Shown: piece by piece, positions 18,380 to 25,812 of the stretch
Layout: every line of letters starts with the position of its first letter
Position numbering within the stretch: the stretch's first letter is position 1
NCBI GenBank assembly: GCA_023254055.1
Contig: JALQYN010000094.1
Span: 1-45,978 of the forward strand
Direction: 5' to 3'
Length of the DNA stretch: 45,978 bases
From: Polaribacter sp.
Lineage (GTDB): Bacteria > Bacteroidota > Bacteroidia > Flavobacteriales > Flavobacteriaceae
Made by a program: the position numbers and the translations under genes
The notes under the pieces: model-generated
Database searches by the model: none
Seen by the model: only the letters and a program-made list of their open reading frames with translations
What the model was told of the DNA's origin: nothing

Positions 18380-18404
18380 GCTTTTGGATGAAAGACGAGA
18401 CTCC
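18376..18404 (-). pseudogene. Decayed copy of the tRNA-His 3' end and flank
   Basis: Bases 18376-18404 match 18481-18509 without gaps at 25 of 29 positions. The shared stretch covers the T-rich flank after the tRNA plus the 3' acceptor strand and half of the T-arm. The rest of a tRNA is missing; after GAGACTCC the sequence turns into the palindromic-repeat family. It is either the remnant of a second tRNA or a scar of an insertion event at the tRNA 3' end. Confidence 0.5.
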
Positions 18405-18427
18405 TTTCGACTGTGCTCAAGATAAAC
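18404..18427. repeat. Palindromic repeat family, half copy
   Basis: CTTTCGACTGTGCTCAAGAT resembles the arm TCTCGACTGCGCTCGAGGAG of the intact copy at 24573-24645. Only one arm is present. It is inserted between tRNA-like GACTC and GCCCGC, consistent with insertion into the decayed tRNA copy. Confidence 0.5.
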
Positions 18428-18456
18428 TTCTCGCCCGCTTAACTCTTGCATACAAA

Positions 18457-18484
18457 AAAAGCTTCTCTAAAAAGAGAAGCTTTT
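18457..18484 (-). terminator. Strong terminator of tRNA-His
   Basis: Arms AAAAGCTTCTCT (18457-18468) and AGAGAAGCTTTT (18473-18484) with a four-base loop. On the minus strand it lies eight bases after the tRNA 3' end and runs into a T-run (A-run 18454-18460). Confidence 0.9.
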
Positions 18485-18491
18485 GCTTTTG

Positions 18492-18566
18492 GGTGGAAGA
18501 CGGGACTCGAACCCGCGACACTCGGTACCACAAACCGATACTCTAACCAACTGAGCTACAACCACC
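18492..18566 (-). tRNA. tRNA-His (anticodon GTG)
   Basis: Cloverleaf on the minus strand: G-1, acceptor GTGGTTG, D-arm TAGCTC...GAGT, anticodon stem TCGGT/ACCGA with loop TTGTGGT (anticodon GTG), variable loop GTGTC, T-arm GCGGG-TTCGAGT-CCCGT, 3' acceptor CTTCCAC and discriminator C. The extra G-1 facing C73 is the histidine identity element. The CCA end is not encoded. Acceptor pairs 5-68 and 6-67 are both U-U mismatches, which is odd, although all other arms pair well. Confidence 0.93.
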
Positions 18567-18620
18567 ATATAATTGCGGTTGCAAATATAATTTATTTTTT
18601 AATTTACAACAAAAGAAAAG

Positions 18621-19337
18621 CTAAATTAATTTCCCTAAACTTTCTACAGCAACGTAACGTTCTGTAGTAAAACCTTCAGCAGATTCTACTCCAATTAACC
18701 TTCCTAAATCATTAGCCCTATATTCAATACTATTGATAAAATTTTTCGTTGTAATTGGTGTTTCTGGTTCGTTACTGTTTGGATCATAAAACTGTGAACT
18801 ATACGCTTTTACTGATGCTATTTTTGTTTCCATAAAACCAGTAACATCCACTGCAAAGTCAGGCTCTAAATTTTTCCATTGTATATAATGATACACTTGC
18901 TTAGGCCTCCATTTTTCTTGAGAAGCACCATTTAATTCCGTTTCAATTTTCAATAAACCACTCAAAAAACAAGCGTCAGAAACCAGTTTACTTCCTTTTG
19001 GATGATCAATATGTCTATCATCAATCGCATTACACAACACAATTTCGGGTTGGTATTTACGTATCATTTTTATAATTTCTAATTGATGTTTTTTATCATT
19101 CACAAAAAAGCCATCTTCAAAACCTAAATTTTCACGAACCGATACTCCCAATATTTTTGCAGCATCTGCAGCTTCTTTATCACGTAATTCAGCAGAACCT
19201 CGTGTTCCTAATTCACCTCGGGTTAAATCTACAATCCCCACTTTTTTACCTAAAGAAATTTCTTTGGCTATTGTTGCCCCACAACACAATTCAATATCAT
19301 CAGGATGTGCTCCAAAAGCTAGTATATCTAGTTTCAT
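18621..19337 (-). CDS. bshB1: Bacillithiol biosynthesis deacetylase BshB1
   Basis: 238 residues of the LmbE/PIG-L zinc deacetylase fold. It removes the acetyl group from GlcNAc-malate in bacillithiol synthesis, the low-molecular-weight thiol that replaces glutathione in many Bacteroidota. Zinc motif 1 AHPDDIELCCG (His11, Asp13, Asp14) and motif 2 DDRHIDHPKGS (His109, Asp111, His112) are complete, and LTRGELGTRGSAELR and YYDPNS-like SQFYDPNSNEP match BshB1 rather than generic LmbE members. Its ATG overlaps the stop of the upstream trans-sulfuration gene by 4 bp (ATGA), so translation is coupled. bshA and bshC are not in the window. Confidence 0.92.
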   Translation of the reverse strand: MKLDILAFGAHPDDIELCCGATIAKEISLGKKVGIVDLTRGELGTRGSAELRDKEAADAAKILGVSVRENLGFEDGFFVNDKKHQLEIIKMIRKYQPEIVLCNAIDDRHIDHPKGSKLVSDACFLSGLLKIETELNGASQEKWRPKQVYHYIQWKNLEPDFAVDVTGFMETKIASVKAYSSQFYDPNSNEPETPITTKNFINSIEYRANDLGRLIGVESAEGFTTERYVAVESLGKLI

Positions 19338-20497
19338 TTATTCTTTTGTTTAATTTTTTCTAACGCTTGTTCTATATCTGCTATTAAATCTTCTGTTTCT
19401 TCTATTCCAACTGAAAAACGAATCAATCCGTCTTTGATTCCTTGTTTAGCTCTTTCTTCAGCTCCCATTAGTGCATGCGAAGCAACGGCTGGGTTTAGCA
19501 TGGTGCTTTCTAATCCGGCTAAGCTCATAGACGGCTTTATCAACATTAACTTACGCTGAAATTCCATGGCATCAATTTCTTCATTCAATTCAAAAGACAA
19601 CATCCCTCCAAAACCTTTCATTTGTATTTTTGCCAATTCATAATCTGGATGTGATTTTAATCCTGGATAATATACCCTATGAATATTTGGATTTGACTCT
19701 AAATATTGGGCCATCTTCAATGCATTTTCACTTTGACATTTTACACGTAAATTCATTGTTTTTAAACTACGTTCTAACATCCAAACGGTAAAATCACTTA
19801 AACTACCACCAAGGTTAATTGCAGTGTTCCAAATAGTTTCTATACGTGCATTTGAAGCTGCAACCGCTCCAGCTAAAATATCCGAATGTCCACCCATGTA
19901 TTTTGTTGCAGAATGAATTACAATATCAATACCAAAATCAACAGGATTTTGATTAATGGGTGATGCAAATGTATTGTCAATCATCGTTACAATTCCGTTT
20001 GCTTTTGCCAAATCTGCAACCGCTTGCATATCTGTAATTGTTAATAATGGATTTGAAGGTGTTTCTATATACAATACCTTTGTGTTTGGTTTGATAACTT
20101 CTTTAAAAGAATCAATAGATAAGTCTTTTGTAAAAGAATATTCAATACCAAATTTTTCAAACTCTTTTAGCACAAAATTATAGGTTCCTCCATATAAAGT
20201 TTGTTGCAAAACAATATGATCTCCTTGCTTTAAAAAAGCAAGAATTGTAGTACTAACAGCGGCCATACCTGAGCCAAAAATCAATGCATTTTCAGTTTTT
20301 TCTAAAGCAGCAATTTTTTTGACCAAAGCTTCTTGATTTGGTGTATTTAAATAACGTGGATATCGTTTTACATCAACACCATCGAAAGCATAAGAAGTTG
20401 ACATGTAGATAGGAGAAATAGCTCCTTTAAATTGCTCATCTTTGACTTCTCCAACATGTGTGCAAATTGTATTTATTCCTAAAGATTTATTTTTCAT
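19334..20497 (-). CDS. Trans-sulfuration PLP enzyme (cystathionine gamma-synthase/gamma-lyase family)
   Basis: 387 residues, Cys/Met-metabolism PLP enzyme of fold type I. The PLP Lys199 lies in HSATKYMGGHSD, the phosphate site is FGSGMAAVSTTILAF, and YIETPSNPLLTITD, the PLP-ring Asp in MIDNTFASP and SLGGIE-like MSLAGLEST are present. Family members make cystathionine, split it to cysteine, or act on methionine; sequence alone does not decide among MetB, CGL and MGL types. Translational coupling with bshB1 favours a cysteine-supply role. The start is ATG 20497. The MATE gene lies 39 bp upstream in the same direction, so one three-gene operon is likely. Confidence 0.88.
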   Translation of the reverse strand: MKNKSLGINTICTHVGEVKDEQFKGAISPIYMSTSYAFDGVDVKRYPRYLNTPNQEALVKKIAALEKTENALIFGSGMAAVSTTILAFLKQGDHIVLQQTLYGGTYNFVLKEFEKFGIEYSFTKDLSIDSFKEVIKPNTKVLYIETPSNPLLTITDMQAVADLAKANGIVTMIDNTFASPINQNPVDFGIDIVIHSATKYMGGHSDILAGAVAASNARIETIWNTAINLGGSLSDFTVWMLERSLKTMNLRVKCQSENALKMAQYLESNPNIHRVYYPGLKSHPDYELAKIQMKGFGGMLSFELNEEIDAMEFQRKLMLIKPSMSLAGLESTMLNPAVASHALMGAEERAKQGIKDGLIRFSVGIEETEDLIADIEQALEKIKQKNK

Positions 20498-20536
20498 AAT
20501 TGCTTCTAGATTATATTAGCTAAGTTAAAAAAACAA

Positions 20537-21946
20537 TTAGACTTCCACGGTTTTCCATTTCCCTTTTTTAAAGAGCCAAATTCCAACAATTGCAATCAAT
20601 ACTTCTGCCAATGTAATTGATAAGAATACACCAATAGGTCCGGCTTTAAAAACAATTGCAACGATATAAGCAAAAGGCAATTGAAACAACCAAAAACAAA
20701 CAAAATTAATATAGGTTGGAGTTTTAGTATCACCTGAACCATTAAAAGATTGTATCACTACCATACCGTATGCATAAAAAATGTATCCGGCAGCAATAAT
20801 TTGTAAACACAAACTTCCATATTTTATTACTGCTGGATTATCAGTAAACCAGCCTAAAAAAGTTGAAGCAAATACTACATAAATTACGGAAACAAATCCC
20901 ATAAAAAAGGCTGCATATTTTCCAGTTTTCCATACAGACTTTTCTGCTCTATCAGGTTTTTTGGCTCCTAAGTTTTGTCCAACTAAAGTAGCAGCTGCAT
21001 TGCTCATTCCCCAAGCAGGCATCATTGTAAACATCATAATTCGAATAGCAATGGTATACCCTGCTAATACTTCGCTTCCGAATTCTGACATGATTCTCAT
21101 TAAGAAAACCCAGCTAGAAGTTCCAATTAAAAATTGTCCTATTCCGCCTAAAGAAACTTTAATCAAATTAAGCATTATAGATACTCTAATTACAATGTCT
21201 TTTAGAGCAATTTTAATTCTTCCAAAACCATAAAATAAAGCAATCAATTGCCAAACAACAGCGGTTCCTCTACCAATAGTTGTAGCAATTGCTGCTCCTT
21301 CTACTCCATAAGCCGGAATAGGCCCTAGCCCAAAAATAAAAATTGGATCTAAAATAATATTTAGTCCGTTTGATAGAATCAACGTCCACATTGCTATGGA
21401 AGCATTCCCAGCACCTCTAAAAATTGCATTGATCAAAAACAGTAACATAATCGTAATGTTTCCACCCAATAAAATTTTTGTATAACCAAAACCTTCTTCA
21501 ATTAAATCAGGTTCTGCACCCATCAATCCTAAGATTTCTTTTGGAAAAAGAATCCCGATGACACTAATAATAACAGCAATTGAAATTCCTAAAATAAGTA
21601 CTTGTATTGCAGCTTGATTTGCACCTTTGGTATCTTTTTCTCCAATTCTTCTAGCTACAATTGCAGTAGCAGCCATACTTAAGCCAATTGCAACTGCATA
21701 TACTAAAGTAATCACCGATTCTGTTAACCCAATAGTTGCAACTGCATTAACACTAACTCTAGAAACGTAAATAATATCTACCAAAGCAAATATAGATTCC
21801 ATGAGCATTTCTAAAATCATCGGAATGGATAATAAAAAAACTGCTTTGCGAATACTACCCGTTGTAAAATCTTGTTCTTTACCGCTAACTGCGTCTTTAA
21901 AAAGTTGAAAAATATTCTTTCTTGTAAGTTGATTGTCTTCTGACAT
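20537..21946 (-). CDS. MATE-family multidrug/toxin efflux transporter
   Basis: 469 residues with about 12 membrane helices in two homologous MatE halves, after a short cytoplasmic leader (1-27). Typical features are IPMILEMLMESIFALVDIIYVSRV in the first helix pair, GLTESVITLVYAVAIGLSMAATAIVARRIGEKD, and AAATLVGQNLGAKKPDRAE at the start of the second half. MATE exporters use Na+ or H+ gradients to expel cationic compounds; the substrate is unknown. It stands 39 bp upstream of the trans-sulfuration gene. It is divergent from the DUF2520 gene across 180 bp. ATG 21946 is the natural start. Confidence 0.92.
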   Translation of the reverse strand: MSEDNQLTRKNIFQLFKDAVSGKEQDFTTGSIRKAVFLLSIPMILEMLMESIFALVDIIYVSRVSVNAVATIGLTESVITLVYAVAIGLSMAATAIVARRIGEKDTKGANQAAIQVLILGISIAVIISVIGILFPKEILGLMGAEPDLIEEGFGYTKILLGGNITIMLLFLINAIFRGAGNASIAMWTLILSNGLNIILDPIFIFGLGPIPAYGVEGAAIATTIGRGTAVVWQLIALFYGFGRIKIALKDIVIRVSIMLNLIKVSLGGIGQFLIGTSSWVFLMRIMSEFGSEVLAGYTIAIRIMMFTMMPAWGMSNAAATLVGQNLGAKKPDRAEKSVWKTGKYAAFFMGFVSVIYVVFASTFLGWFTDNPAVIKYGSLCLQIIAAGYIFYAYGMVVIQSFNGSGDTKTPTYINFVCFWLFQLPFAYIVAIVFKAGPIGVFLSITLAEVLIAIVGIWLFKKGKWKTVEV

Positions 21947-22093
21947 GATACATAAAAATATAAAATAATAGATTCAGCTTTGAAGTAAATTTCAATGCTG
22001 ATAATTTTGGGTCGTGTTAGAAACGACGAAAACTGAAGTCTATTTAAACAATCATAAGGCTGCAAATATGCAAAATTATTTTTAATTATCTAA

Positions 22094-22121
22094 TTGTTGA
22101 AAATTAATTTCAATATCTTCG
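22094..22121 (+). promoter_or_regulatory. Candidate promoter of the DUF2520 gene
   Basis: TTG at 22094-22096, 17 bp, then TATCTTCG at 22114-22121, one base off TAnnTTTG. The box ends five bases before ATG 22127, so the transcript would have a very short or no leader. Confidence 0.45.
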
Positions 22122-22126
22122 CTTTC

Positions 22127-22822
22127 ATGATTTCAGTAGTAATTCTTGGTAACGGAAATGTTGCAACACATTTGTACAATGCTTTTTCTAAAGCACCAGG
22201 TATTTCTGTCATGCAAATTAACTCGAGAACGTTAACTGTAATTCAAGATTCAGAAATAACAATCATTGCCGTATCTGATGATGCTATACAGCAAGTTTCT
22301 AAGACTATTATTAATCGAGAAGGATTGATTGTTCATACTTCTGGAGCAGTAGATATAAATGCGCTTAAAAACAAAAGAAAAGGTGTCTTTTACCCATTAC
22401 AATCATTTACAAAAAACGCTGAAATTGATTTTAATGAGGTTCCTTTTTGTCTAGAAACTGAAAATATTAAGGATTATACATTGTTAGAAAATTTAGCAAA
22501 AACTCTTGGATCGAAAATTTATCAAATAAGTTCTGAGCAACGTAAAAAACTACATGTAGCAGCTGTATTTGTAAATAATTTCACGAATCACATGTATAAA
22601 ATAGGAAACGATATTTGCTCAAATAATAAAATTCCGTTTGAAATTTTACATCCATTGATTGAAGAAACTGCTAAAAAAATAAAAACACTTTCTCCGGTTC
22701 ATGCGCAGACTGGACCTGCAAAAAGAAACGATACCCAAACTATAAAAAATCATTTAGAAGATTTAAATTTAGAGCAAAAAAAAATATATCAATTGCTTAC
22801 AAAATCTATCCAAGAAAGCTAA
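22127..22822 (+). CDS. Rossmann-like/DUF2520 domain protein
   Basis: 231 residues from ATG 22127 (the frame is open from a TTG at 22094, but the Rossmann strand ISVVILGNGNVATHL begins here). The N-terminal nucleotide-binding domain has the GNGNVA loop. The C-terminal DUF2520 domain, resembling the dimerisation half of pyrroline-5-carboxylate reductases and ketopantoate reductases, includes RKKLHVAAVFVNNFTNHMY (about 155-173) and the conserved LTGPAxRGD-like QTGPAKRNDTQT. The reaction is unknown. The KdsC-like gene starts 2 bp after its stop, so they form a tight pair. Confidence 0.85.
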   Translation: MISVVILGNGNVATHLYNAFSKAPGISVMQINSRTLTVIQDSEITIIAVSDDAIQQVSKTIINREGLIVHTSGAVDINALKNKRKGVFYPLQSFTKNAEIDFNEVPFCLETENIKDYTLLENLAKTLGSKIYQISSEQRKKLHVAAVFVNNFTNHMYKIGNDICSNNKIPFEILHPLIEETAKKIKTLSPVHAQTGPAKRNDTQTIKNHLEDLNLEQKKIYQLLTKSIQES

Positions 22823-22824
22823 TT

Positions 22825-23352
22825 ATGGAAAAAAGTTATAAAGAATATTTATCAAAAATAGACACATTGATTTTTGATGTTGATGGGGTTTTAACCAATG
22901 GAATAGTTACCGTTTTTCCGAATGGAGAGCTGGTTAGACATATGAATATCAAAGATGGATATGCTTTAAAAACAGCTGTTGATGCTGGTTTGAATGTGTG
23001 TATAATTTCTGGAGGAACTAATGAAGGAGTTCGTAAGCGACTAGAAGGCCTTGGAATCAAAGATATTTATTTAGGTGCTCATAACAAGATTAAGCAATTC
23101 AACGAAATTGTTGAAAAGTACAATTTAAAAACTAAAAACGTTTTGTATATGGGAGATGACATCCCTGATTATCCTGTAATGAAATTAGTTGGAATGCCTT
23201 GTTGCCCGAATGATGCTGCTCCAGAAATTCAGCAAATTTCTAAATACATTTCCTATAAAAAAGGTGGAGATGGTTGCGCTAGAGACATCATAGAACAGGT
23301 TTTAAAAGTGCAAGGAAAATGGGATGGCAACTTTGATTCTAAATATGATTAA
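22825..23352 (+). CDS. KdsC-like HAD phosphatase (3-deoxy-octulosonate 8-phosphate phosphatase family)
   Basis: 175 residues, HAD subclass C0-like tetrameric phosphatase. Motif 1 FDVDGVLTNG supplies the nucleophile Asp18 and Asp20, motif 2 IISGGT provides the Ser/Gly pair, motif 3 includes Lys in LGAHNKIK, and motif 4 is MGDDIPDYPVM. The C-terminal GGDGCARDIIEQVL is the conserved KdsC lid segment. KdsC dephosphorylates KDO-8-phosphate for lipopolysaccharide. Bacteroidota copies in this context may instead act on nonulosonic acid phosphates, so the substrate is inferred only. Follows DUF2520 by 2 bp. Confidence 0.85.
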   Translation: MEKSYKEYLSKIDTLIFDVDGVLTNGIVTVFPNGELVRHMNIKDGYALKTAVDAGLNVCIISGGTNEGVRKRLEGLGIKDIYLGAHNKIKQFNEIVEKYNLKTKNVLYMGDDIPDYPVMKLVGMPCCPNDAAPEIQQISKYISYKKGGDGCARDIIEQVLKVQGKWDGNFDSKYD

Positions 23353-23389
23353 AAAAAAGCGTATATTAGTATAAATTATCCCCGATTAT

Positions 23390-23827
23390 ATGAAATATAA
23401 TTTTGTCATATTAATACTCTTCTTTTCACTGTCTGTTAATGCTAAACAAGAAATATTAGGAGTTTGGAAGTCTAAAGACCATAAATCAGGTAAAGACCAA
23501 GCGCTTATCGAAGTATATGTAGATCATAATCAAGTACATGCAAGAATCATTAAGGCTTTAGATAAAAAACTACAAGATTTTACTTGTACAAATTGTACTG
23601 GAAAAAATAGGGATAAACCTATGGAAGGTATGGTTATTTTAAAAGATTTAAAGAAAAGTAAAGTACGATTAAAATTTACTGAAGGGTATGCACTCAACCC
23701 ATTTAATGGAAAATTTTACAAATGTAATGCTGAATTAATAGACAAAAACCTATTAAGAGTCCGAGGATATATAGGTGTTTCTTTATTTGGAAAATCAGAA
23801 TATTGGTATCGAGTAAAGAAAAATTAA
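23390..23827 (+). CDS. Exported DUF2147 protein
   Basis: 145 residues with a signal peptide (1-18, ending VNAK). The DUF2147 pattern is clear: GVWKSKDHKSGKDQALIEVYV at the start, KLQDFTCTNCTGKNRDKPMEGMVIL in the middle, and GKFYKCNAELIDKNLLRVRGYIGVSLFGKSEYWYRV at the end. Four cysteines may form pairs in the periplasm. The molecular role of DUF2147 is not known. The stop overlaps the convergent pcm stop at the palindrome TTAA (23824-23827), with no terminator between. Confidence 0.88.
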   Translation: MKYNFVILILFFSLSVNAKQEILGVWKSKDHKSGKDQALIEVYVDHNQVHARIIKALDKKLQDFTCTNCTGKNRDKPMEGMVILKDLKKSKVRLKFTEGYALNPFNGKFYKCNAELIDKNLLRVRGYIGVSLFGKSEYWYRVKKN

Positions 23828-24477
23828 TTCTTCTCTTCTAACATTGGTACAAAAGCAAAATCTCCTAATTCGTGTTTTTCAAATTCTTTAGCTGATTTCC
23901 GAATAAATAAGGTCATAATTTGTGTTACTTCTCCAACTGGAATCAACAACCTTCCTCCTACTTTTAATTGACTTAACAAAGCTTTTGGAACAAAAGGTGC
24001 TCCAGCAGTTACGATAATTTTATCAAATGGTGCAATTTCAGGTAAGCCTTTATAGCCATCACCAAAAATCAATTTTTTAGCTCTGTAGCCTAGTTTTGGT
24101 AAGAATAATGACGTTTTTTTAAAAAGTTCATGTTGACGCTCAATTGAGTATACTTCTGCGCCTACTTCTAGCAATACTGCTGTTTGATAACCAGAACCCG
24201 TTCCAATTTCTAAAACCTTATCTCCTTTTTTCACTTCTAAAGTTTGCGATTGAAAAGCAACAGTATAAGGCTGAGAAATGGTTTGCTCTGCAGCAATCGG
24301 AAAAGCTTTATCTTGATAGGCATGTGCCTCAAAACTAGAATCAATAAATAAATGGCGTGGAATTTTACGAATGGCATTTAAGACATTTTTATCACTTATA
24401 CCTTTAGCTTCTAACACGGTAGCCAATTTTTTTCTAAGGCCTTGATGTTTATGAGTATCTTTCAATTTTAAGTACAA
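23824..24477 (-). CDS. pcm: Protein-L-isoaspartate O-methyltransferase
   Basis: 217 residues. It repairs isoaspartyl sites in aged proteins using S-adenosylmethionine. Motifs are TISQPYTVAFQSQTL (pre-I, about 68-82), SAM-binding VLEIGTGSGYQTAVL (about 91-105), SIERQHEL, FGDGYKGLPEIAPFDKIIVTAGA and GGRLLIPVG. There is no signal peptide, so it is the cytoplasmic type. The final three codons overlap the convergent DUF2147 gene. Start at ATG 24477. Confidence 0.95.
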   Translation of the reverse strand: MYLKLKDTHKHQGLRKKLATVLEAKGISDKNVLNAIRKIPRHLFIDSSFEAHAYQDKAFPIAAEQTISQPYTVAFQSQTLEVKKGDKVLEIGTGSGYQTAVLLEVGAEVYSIERQHELFKKTSLFLPKLGYRAKKLIFGDGYKGLPEIAPFDKIIVTAGAPFVPKALLSQLKVGGRLLIPVGEVTQIMTLFIRKSAKEFEKHELGDFAFVPMLEEKN

Positions 24478-24527
24478 TTTGGAGTTCTAAAAGTAGTAAT
24501 AAATCTAAAAAAATAGCTATAAAAGTG

Positions 24528-24535
24528 TATCTTTG
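24528..24535 (+). promoter_or_regulatory. Candidate minus-7 box for the Gfo/Idh gene
   Basis: TATCTTTG matches TAnnTTTG exactly; no TTG at the usual upstream distance. A transcript from here would carry a leader of about 115 bases with an AT hairpin (TTTCAATTT/AAATTGAAA, 24547-24568) and repeat copy 4. Confidence 0.4.
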
Positions 24536-24572
24536 TTCCTGTAATTTTTCAATTTAAAAAAATTGAAATAAT

Positions 24573-24645
24573 TGTCTGTTCGAGCGCAGTCGAGAACTAC
24601 TTAGACAATTAAATTATTAACCTCTCGACTGCGCTCGAGGAGACA
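24573..24645. repeat. Palindromic intergenic repeat, copy 4 (best preserved)
   Basis: Bounded by TGTCT and AGACA. Perfect 16-base inverted arms TCGAGCGCAGTCGAGA (24580-24595) and TCTCGACTGCGCTCGA (24623-24638), separated by 27 bp. The GC content of the arms is far above the surrounding AT-rich sequence. It sits between pcm and the Gfo/Idh gene, 13 bp before the ATG. Confidence 0.85.
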
Positions 24646-24658
24646 TAAAAATATTTAT

Positions 24659-25618
24659 ATGCTAAAAGTAGGTGTTCTTGGCGCGGGTCATTTAGGGAAA
24701 ATTCATCTTCGCTTATTACAACAATCAGATAAATTCGAGTTGGTAGGATTTTATGATCCATTTACAAAAAATGCAAAAAAAGTAGCCAAGGAATTTGGGT
24801 ATGTTTTGTTTGATTCCGTAGAAAGTTTAATAGATGAAGTTGATGTGATAGACATAGTAACTCCAACATTATCTCATTTTGACTGTGCAAAATTAGCCAT
24901 AGAAAAGGGTTGTCATATTTTTATTGAAAAGCCGATTACAAAAACGGTTTTAGAAGCAGAAGCGATTCGAACTTTAGCAAGTCAAAAACACATTAGAGGT
25001 CAAGTTGGTCATGTAGAGCGTTTTAATCCGGCTTTTACAGCTGTTAAAGACATGATAGATTCGCCTATGTTTATAGAAACACATCGTTTGGCTGAATTCA
25101 ACCCTAGAGGAACAGATGTACCTGTTGTGCTTGATTTAATGATTCATGATATCGATATCATTTTAAGTGTGGTTAAATCACCTGTAAAAAACGTACACGC
25201 AAGTGGTGTTTCGGTAATTAGTGAAACACCAGATATTGCCAATGCTAGAATTGAATTTGAAAATGGCTGTGTAGCTAATTTGACAGCAAGTAGAATCTCA
25301 ATGAAAAACATGCGTAAATCAAGATTTTTTCAAAAAGACGCTTATATTTCTGTAGATTTTTTAGAGAAAACTGCAGAAGTAGTTAGAATGAAAGATGTGC
25401 CTGAAAATCAGGATGAATTTGCCATGATTCTACAAAATGCAGAAGGCATTAAAAAACAAATTTATTTTGATAATCCAGAAGTAAAGGAAAATAATGCCAT
25501 ATTAGACGAATTAGAGTCGTTTGCTGATGCTATTGAAAATGACACAACACCAATTGTTTCTTTAAAGCAAGGAACAGAAGCTTTAAGAATTGCACAACGA
25601 ATCATTGATTGTTTTTAA
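24659..25618 (+). CDS. Gfo/Idh/MocA-family NAD(P)-dependent oxidoreductase
   Basis: 319 residues. The N-terminal Rossmann domain (1-120) opens VGVLGAGHLGKIHL and has the family motif IFIEKPITKT (about 101-110, with catalytic-site Glu-Lys-Pro). The second domain starts GQVGHVERFNPAF and includes the conserved VLDLMIHDIDIIL, with a His that often serves in catalysis. The HVERFNPA phrase resembles sugar-nucleotide 3-dehydrogenases of the GnnA type involved in lipid A precursors, but no acyltransferase or aminotransferase partner is near, so the substrate is open. A palindromic repeat lies in its leader. Confidence 0.88.
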   Translation: MLKVGVLGAGHLGKIHLRLLQQSDKFELVGFYDPFTKNAKKVAKEFGYVLFDSVESLIDEVDVIDIVTPTLSHFDCAKLAIEKGCHIFIEKPITKTVLEAEAIRTLASQKHIRGQVGHVERFNPAFTAVKDMIDSPMFIETHRLAEFNPRGTDVPVVLDLMIHDIDIILSVVKSPVKNVHASGVSVISETPDIANARIEFENGCVANLTASRISMKNMRKSRFFQKDAYISVDFLEKTAEVVRMKDVPENQDEFAMILQNAEGIKKQIYFDNPEVKENNAILDELESFADAIENDTTPIVSLKQGTEALRIAQRIIDCF

Positions 25619-25812
25619 TTATAGGTGCAAAGTTTGAAAGTGACAAAGTTGCAAATTTAAAGACAAAATTTATCGTTTTTGCAAATCATAAAATAAAAAA
25701 ACGAGTAGCGAAAGCTCTTTAAAACGCCCAGAAAATATTAGAATATTAAAAGATTGAAAAATTGAAAGAGCATTTTTAATCTTTGAATAACAAATTTTTA
25801 AATAACAGATAC

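Noticed and set aside
18446..18667. Plus-strand frame of 73 codons over tRNA-His, reading GWKTGLEPATLGTTNR
   Set aside because: This is the well-known spurious translation of the strand opposite a tRNA; it overlaps tRNA-His, its terminator and the end of bshB1.
24547..24568. AT hairpin TTTCAATTT/AAATTGAAA as terminator
   Set aside because: No GC in the stem beyond one pair per arm and no T-run; it follows a promoter-like box and faces a gene start.
25783..25812. TTG start for the hydroxyacyl-CoA dehydrogenase
   Set aside because: The Rossmann strand begins at ATG 25813; the extra residues have no role in the fold.
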